Part shown: positions 59,101 through 64,000 of the stretch, one piece after another | Layout of the letters: every line of letters starts with the position of its first letter | How positions within the stretch are numbered: position 1 is the stretch's first letter | DNA from: Brassica napus | Taxonomy: Eukaryota > Streptophyta > Magnoliopsida > Brassicales > Brassicaceae | DNA length: 64,000 nucleotides | NCBI RefSeq assembly: GCF_020379485.1 | Contig: NC_063443.1 | Coordinates: 17,541,531 to 17,605,530, forward strand | Direction: 5' to 3' | Translations under genes and position numbers: made by a program | The notes under the pieces: generated by a model | Database searches by the model: none | Seen by the model: the letters and a program-made list of their open reading frames with translations, nothing else | Told to the model about the DNA's origin: nothing

Positions 59101-62100
59101 TATGAAGGTAACAAGGCCTGCTTACAATCCATGACTTAAAGTTGAGTTTACGTTGAATATTAGGTACATTGTAGTCGATGAAGCCCATACTTACAAGGGC
59201 GCGTTTGGCTGCCACACAGCTCTCATATTGAGAAGACTACGCCGCCTCTGCTCTCATGGTGACAATACTGATCACATTGTCAAAGCAATAGTTTCCATTA
59301 CAAACTTTGTATACGCACACTTTTTAGCTGACCAACCATGTCTTATTTCCAGTGTATGGCGTCAACCCCACATTCATATTTTGTACTGCAACATCTGCTA
59401 ATCCTCGAGAACATTGCATGGTAAGCCTACGTTACTGATTATCTGGATATAGTATCTGCTTGTCAAAAGCCTTGCTACGGGATCAAAACATGGCTTGTTG
59501 ATGGTGCAGGAGCTTGCAAACTTATCTGAGCTCGAGCTGATAGAGAAAGATGGAAGTCCTTCCTCCAAAAAGCTATTTGTCCTGTGGAATCCCTCAGCCA
59601 GCCCAACAACTGTATGATTCAGAAATCTGGATTTATTTGAACCAACTCTGAGACTTTTTATTTACTCCTTATTTCTTTTATCTGTTGTATTACAGAAATC
59701 TGAAGAAAGCTCGAACGACAAGAATAGTAAAGGAGATGCTGCAGATAATTCATCAAGGTAATTTTTTCAAGAAATCAAATTTGTGCTCATCAATCTGTAG
59801 CTGACATTAGTTATCATTTGGTTTCTTTTTTTCAGCCCACTTTCTGAAGTTTCACACCTTTTCGCAGAGATGGTTCAGCATGGCCTACGCTGCATTGCTT
59901 TCTGTCGATCTCGCAAACTTTGCGAACTTGTTTTGTGTTATACGTAAGTTCTCTTGCAAACCAGCAATTAAATTCTTACTCTAGGCTATAAAAATGTTGA
60001 TGGAGTTTTAAGATCTGCAAAATATGCTGTAGGCGTGATATTCTCGCTAAGACTGCTCCTCATCTTGTTGAAGCCATATCTTCATATCGTGGAGGTTACA
60101 TTGCTGAGGTACATCTCCTTTTTAATGTTTAAGAAGTTAATTGTTGTTGTAGATGGATTGTTTTTACTAGATCAAGAAGTTGATATTTTGCAGGATCGGA
60201 GAAAAATAGAGGGTGACTTATTCGGTGGAAAGCTTTGTGGTATTGCTGCAACAAACGCACTTGAGTTGGGGATTGATGTCGGTCACATAGACGTAACTTT
60301 GCATTTAGGTTTTCCCGGCAGTATTGCCAGGTACATCAGTTTCTCTTAAAACTGAAATACTCTAAGCTGCAGCTGGTAATGACTGATCTCTCTTTTGAAT
60401 TTTCAGTCTTTGGCAGCAAGCGGGTCGGTCTGGAAGACGAGAAAGGCCCTCTCTTGCCGTATATGTAGCCTTTGACGGTCCCCTTGACCAATACTTCATG
60501 AAATTCCCGAACAAGCTCTTCCGCAGTCCAATTGAGTGTTGCCATCTTGATTCTCAAAATGAACAGGTTAGTAATCTGTGATCTTTAATTGTATTCTTCT
60601 GCGGACTGTTAAATACCGACGTGCTTTTCTACTTTGCTTCTCGCAGGTCGTTGCGCAGCATTTGGCCTGTGCTGCTCATGAGCACCCACTGAGTTTGCAG
60701 TACGATGGAAAACACTTTGGTTCTGCCCTTAGCAACACTGTTGAATTGCTCAAGAACAGAGGAGTCTTAAGTTTTGATCCGTCCCGTGATTCTTCTGCTA
60801 GGATATGGAACTATATTGGTCGAGAGGTAATATCCGGCACTACACTGAAGTTTACAATGCGAAAACTAGTTTCCTTTCTCTGAAAACCTTTTGCTGGACA
60901 ACGTTTTCTCTCAGAAAAAGCCTTCGCAGAGAGTCTCTATCCGGGCCATAGAGACGGAAAGATACAGAGTAGTGGAAAAAAGAAGTGACGATGTCCTCGA
61001 AGAAATCGAGGAAAGCAAAGCCTTTTTCCAGGTCTACGAAGGAGCTATTTATATGAACCAAGGAAGGACTTATCTGGTCGAGGCTTTGGATACGAAAGAA
61101 AAGATAGCTTTGTGTAAATTAATAAACGTGGATTACTACACCCGGCCTCGGGATCACACATGTATCCATGTAACTGGTGGTGAAACTGTAAGTATTTTTT
61201 GGCATAACCTAATTGTAATTCTCTTGTGTGATAGTTTTTTTTAGTTCATTACCGTGTTCATTGTCTCTCAGGCTTACGTATTCAAGGCTCCAAAGAATCA
61301 ACTGAATAAGACAACAGCACAAGCTCAACCCTGTAGTGTGAAAACAGACTGGTTTGGATTTTACCGTATCCGGAAAAAGACCAATGAAGTATATGATGAT
61401 GCTGGTCTCTCACTCCCAAGTTACTCTTACCAATCACAGGTTTCTTTTTAACCAGCAGCCGCACACGCATACATATCCGTTTGGTTTGGTTTATTAATTG
61501 GTTAAGCAGGATTGGGTACATACACTCAATCATACTTAATATCTTTTTCCGGTGTAATAGGCTGTTTGGATTCAAGTGCCTGGGTCAGTAAAAAAAGCAT
61601 TGGGCGAGGATAACTTCCATTCTGGTTTACACGCTGCTTGTCACGCTCTTCTCCATGTTGTCCCACTGTACGTGCTAGTGTTTTGTTTTTTCTTGTTTTG
61701 TCCTCTACACTGCAGATTATAACTTTGGTTTCTTCTTGTTGTTGGTACTTTGTCGCTAGATTTGTGCGTTGCAACTACTCAGACTTAGCTCCGGAATGTC
61801 CGCATCCGAGTGACGGTAGCTATTTTCCATCAAGAATATTACTATATGATCGTCATCCTGGAGGAACCGGCATATCCGCCCAGGTAAATGAAAAATGAAA
61901 CTCACATTTTTGAAAAACTAATATACATTGTTTGTTGAATTTTGGTAAATAAATATTCTTTTTGATTTGATTGGCAGATTCGTCCATTCTTCACAGAGCT
62001 TCTAAAAGCTTCGCTTGATCTCTTAAAGGCATGCTGCTGCTCAGCTGAAAGTGGTTGCCCCAGTTGCGTTCAAAACTTTGCTTGCCACAATGAGCTCGTA

Positions 62101-62286
62101 CATAAGGTTGCAGCCATCAAGATCATTGAGGTGAAAACCAAATTACTAGTATTTGGTTTCTTTCTCACATATGATTTTACCAAATTTTTATTTTTATACA
62201 TAGAGAGAACTGATCATATGTATTCAAAATGGCGATTTTAGGGTGTTTTGGAATCGGAAAATTTATATTTTCAAGATGGAAGTTGA
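56164..62286 (+). CDS. HRQ1: HRQ1-type RecQ-family DNA helicase with ubiquitin-like N-terminus
   Basis: Predicted 3'-5' DNA helicase related to yeast Hrq1, linked to interstrand crosslink repair. Twenty-five GT-AG exons: 56164-56340, 56533-57126, 57211-57316, 57399-57496, 57656-57787, 58099-58167, 58311-58433, 58509-58658, 58760-58891, 59007-59086, 59164-59258, 59353-59420, 59510-59611, 59696-59757, 59836-59943, 60033-60108, 60194-60330, 60407-60566, 60647-60826, 60915-61187, 61272-61439, 61561-61667, 61760-61883, 61978-62130 and 62242-62286. They total 1172 residues in frame. Residues ~12-80 resemble a ubiquitin fold. Motifs: Walker A-like VVVATMTSSGKSLCYNVP, DEAH in VVDEAHTYKG, TATSANPREH (III), AATNALELGIDVGHIDVTLH (V) and QQAGRSGRR (VI). 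The C-terminal DUF1998-type region has a Cys cluster (CCCSAESGCPSC). Counterpart At5g08110. Confidence 0.94.
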
Positions 62287-62553
62287 AGAAGCACATGAGA
62301 CGTCGTCTAATGTGGCCGGACTTGAGTTTACACTTAGCTGATTTGTTTACTATTAGTGTAATGTGACGAACATTTAAAAAGAGTTTTATATGATTCCATT
62401 AATTTTTACATCAGAAAAGAATCTAGTGGGCACTGGGAATGTTTTTTAAAATGATCATGGAGCAGGTGGCGAGTCCATTAAATGCTTTTAAAAGAGTGTT
62501 TTGAGTTGAGAAGGTGAGAGTGTGTATTTTTGTAAGTTCTCCTGCAAGCGATA
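62287..62553. other. Short spacer, helicase 3' flank / ASPGA1 promoter
   Basis: Only 267 bases between stop and next start; both genes on the same strand, so the ASPGA1 promoter must overlap the helicase 3' UTR. No TATA box clearly seen. Confidence 0.45.
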
Positions 62554-63895
62554 ATGGGGTGGGCGATAGCGTTACACGGCGGTGGAGGAGACATTCCGAT
62601 CGACCTCCCTGACGAGCTACGTATCCCTCGCGAGACCGCTCTGCGTCACTGCCTTGATCTCGGCGTTTCCGCCCTCAAATCCGGCAAACATCCATTGGAC
62701 GTCACCGAACTCGTCGTACGCCTCTCTCTCTCCCTCTAGCGGATAGTTTTGTGATTCAGTTTATCATATAGTTTTGTAACAATCGATGAGGAAACTGATA
62801 ACTTGGAGACGAAATAGTCAACGGTTTTAGTTTCTGATAAGAGATCACTCTATTGAGAACTTCACAGTGAGCCATTTGTTTTTGATGAGTCTTATATAGC
62901 TATGGTTAAGTTTCATCTGTTGTTGTTGTTGTTGTTGTAAAGGTTCGTGAACTTGAGAACCACCCATACTTCAATGCGGGTAAAGGATCCGTTTTAACTG
63001 CACAAGGCACTATTGAAATGGAAGCTTCTATTATGGACGGTAAAACGAAGAGATGTGGAGCCGTCTCTGGCCTTACCACTGTCGTTAACCCCGTCTCTTT
63101 AGCTCGACTCGTCATGGAAAAAACTCCTCATATCTATCTTGCTTTCAACTCTGCAGAAGCTTTCGCTAGAGCACATGTACGTCAGTGTAAAAAAAAAACG
63201 ATTCTTCTACCTTCTTTTGTAATACCTTCTTCTGCTACTAAAGCTTTCTGTTTCTGCTTTTATAGGGCGTTGAGACGGCTGAATCAACCTATTTCATAAC
63301 TCCTGAAAACATTGAAAGGCTAAAACAGGCCAAAGAGTTCAATCGTGTCCAGGTAATTCGTTTAATTGAGATTTGTGTTTTTTTTTCTTGTAAGCATATT
63401 CTCAGTTTTGTTTTTTTTTGCATTTCATCACAGTTGGATTACACAGCGCCTACACCGAAACAACCTGAAATTGGTGGCGACAGCCAGATAGGAACGGTGG
63501 GATGTGTAGCAGTGGACAGCGCTGGAAACACAGCTGCGGCCACATCAACTGGCGGTTATGTCAATAAAATGGCTGGCAGAATCGGAGACTCGCCTTTGAT
63601 CGGAGCAGGAACATATGCTAACCACCTTTGTGCCGTGTCAGCCACAGGTATAGGAGAATATATAATCCGTGCAACCCTGGCTAGAGAAGTGGCTGCGCTC
63701 ATGGAATACAAAGGTTTGTCTTTAACCGAGGCGGCGGCTTATGCTGTTGAACAATCCGGACCCAGAGGAACATGTGGACTCGTTGCTGTCTCTGCTAATG
63801 GTGAAGTTGCTATGCCGTATAACACCAACGGGATGTTCAGAGCTTGTGCCAGGGAAGATGGTTACACCGAGGTCGCAATCTGGCCTAAAAATTGA
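62554..63895 (+). CDS. ASPGA1: Isoaspartyl peptidase / L-asparaginase (ASPGA1)
   Basis: N-terminal-nucleophile hydrolase that splits L-asparagine to aspartate and ammonia and removes isoaspartyl residues; supplies nitrogen to seeds. Exons 62554-62715, 62943-63176, 63266-63352 and 63434-63895 give 314 residues, against 315 in Arabidopsis At5g08100. [15 protein letters not shown] opens the alpha chain. The autocleavage point precedes Thr182 in [13 protein letters not shown], which becomes the catalytic N-terminus of the beta chain. Substrate-binding [20 protein letters not shown] follows, then [14 protein letters not shown]. The start is the first ATG in a GC-richer exon. All GT-AG. The gene ends about 100 bases before the window edge and is complete. 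Confidence 0.96.
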
Positions 63896-64000
63896 AATGG
63901 TGGCATAGTCTACTCTGTTTATGATTTGAATTCTAACTCCCGCTTATATATACAATAACAAAGGAGTTTGCTTTACTATGTTAAACTTTTATAAAATAAA

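Overview
The window is nuclear DNA from a flowering plant of the mustard family, most likely a Brassica or a close relative (Raphanus, Sinapis). Genes carry many short GT-AG introns in AT-rich sequence. Spliced by eye, the proteins match in length and motif the Arabidopsis thaliana genes of the At5g08100-At5g08260 interval, in the same order but inverted. Locus numbers and symbols come from memory of that block; no search was run. All exon borders were placed by reading splice sites, and each exon sum was checked to stay in frame.

Layout. 0.7-3.2 kb: serine carboxypeptidase-like gene (SCPL35, -). 3.4-4.0 kb: hAT-like non-autonomous element. 4.1-8.3 kb: a 4.2 kb Helitron on the minus strand carrying captured exons of a vacuolar sorting receptor and a piece of a LINE reverse-transcriptase ORF. 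9.6-10.6 kb: plant-specific one-TM protein. 11.4-12.6 kb: a 238 bp tandem duplication and a MITE with ~100 bp inverted repeats. 12.7-13.9 kb: mitochondrial ClpP protease subunit (CLPP2 type), out of place for this block. 14.7-20.5 kb: PWWP protein of the HUA2/HULK family. 23.1-25.1 kb: LysM protein (-). 26.3 kb: tRNA-Ala(AGC). 26.8-27.6 kb: NF-YB12/NC2beta-like histone-fold gene (-). 28.7-28.8 kb: MIR162a hairpin. 30.5-31.9 kb: NHP2-like H/ACA snoRNP protein whose second intron holds three tandem copies of an H/ACA-like RNA. 32.4-34.9 kb: agmatine iminohydrolase. 35.3-37.3 kb: a Ser/Thr kinase with a predicted acylation site (PK3). 40.3-40.7 kb: SOB5. 42.7-43.8 kb: RING-H2 protein (-). 43.8-49.9 kb: a long divergent intergenic region with ten perfect G-boxes. 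49.9-52.7 kb: BIM1 bHLH factor. 53.8-55.6 kb: MPB2C. 56.2-62.3 kb: HRQ1-like RecQ-family helicase in 25 exons. 62.6-63.9 kb: L-asparaginase ASPGA1.

The genes do not form an operon-like unit; this is an ordinary euchromatic gene row. Functional links worth noting are the NHP2-like gene hosting putative H/ACA RNAs (its protein family binds such RNAs), and the G-box-rich region upstream of BIM1, itself a predicted G-box-binding bHLH. The most unusual structures are the gene-capturing Helitron, the triplicated intronic RNA, the displaced ClpP gene with an internal exon/intron duplication, and a GC-AG intron holding a MITE in the agmatine iminohydrolase gene.
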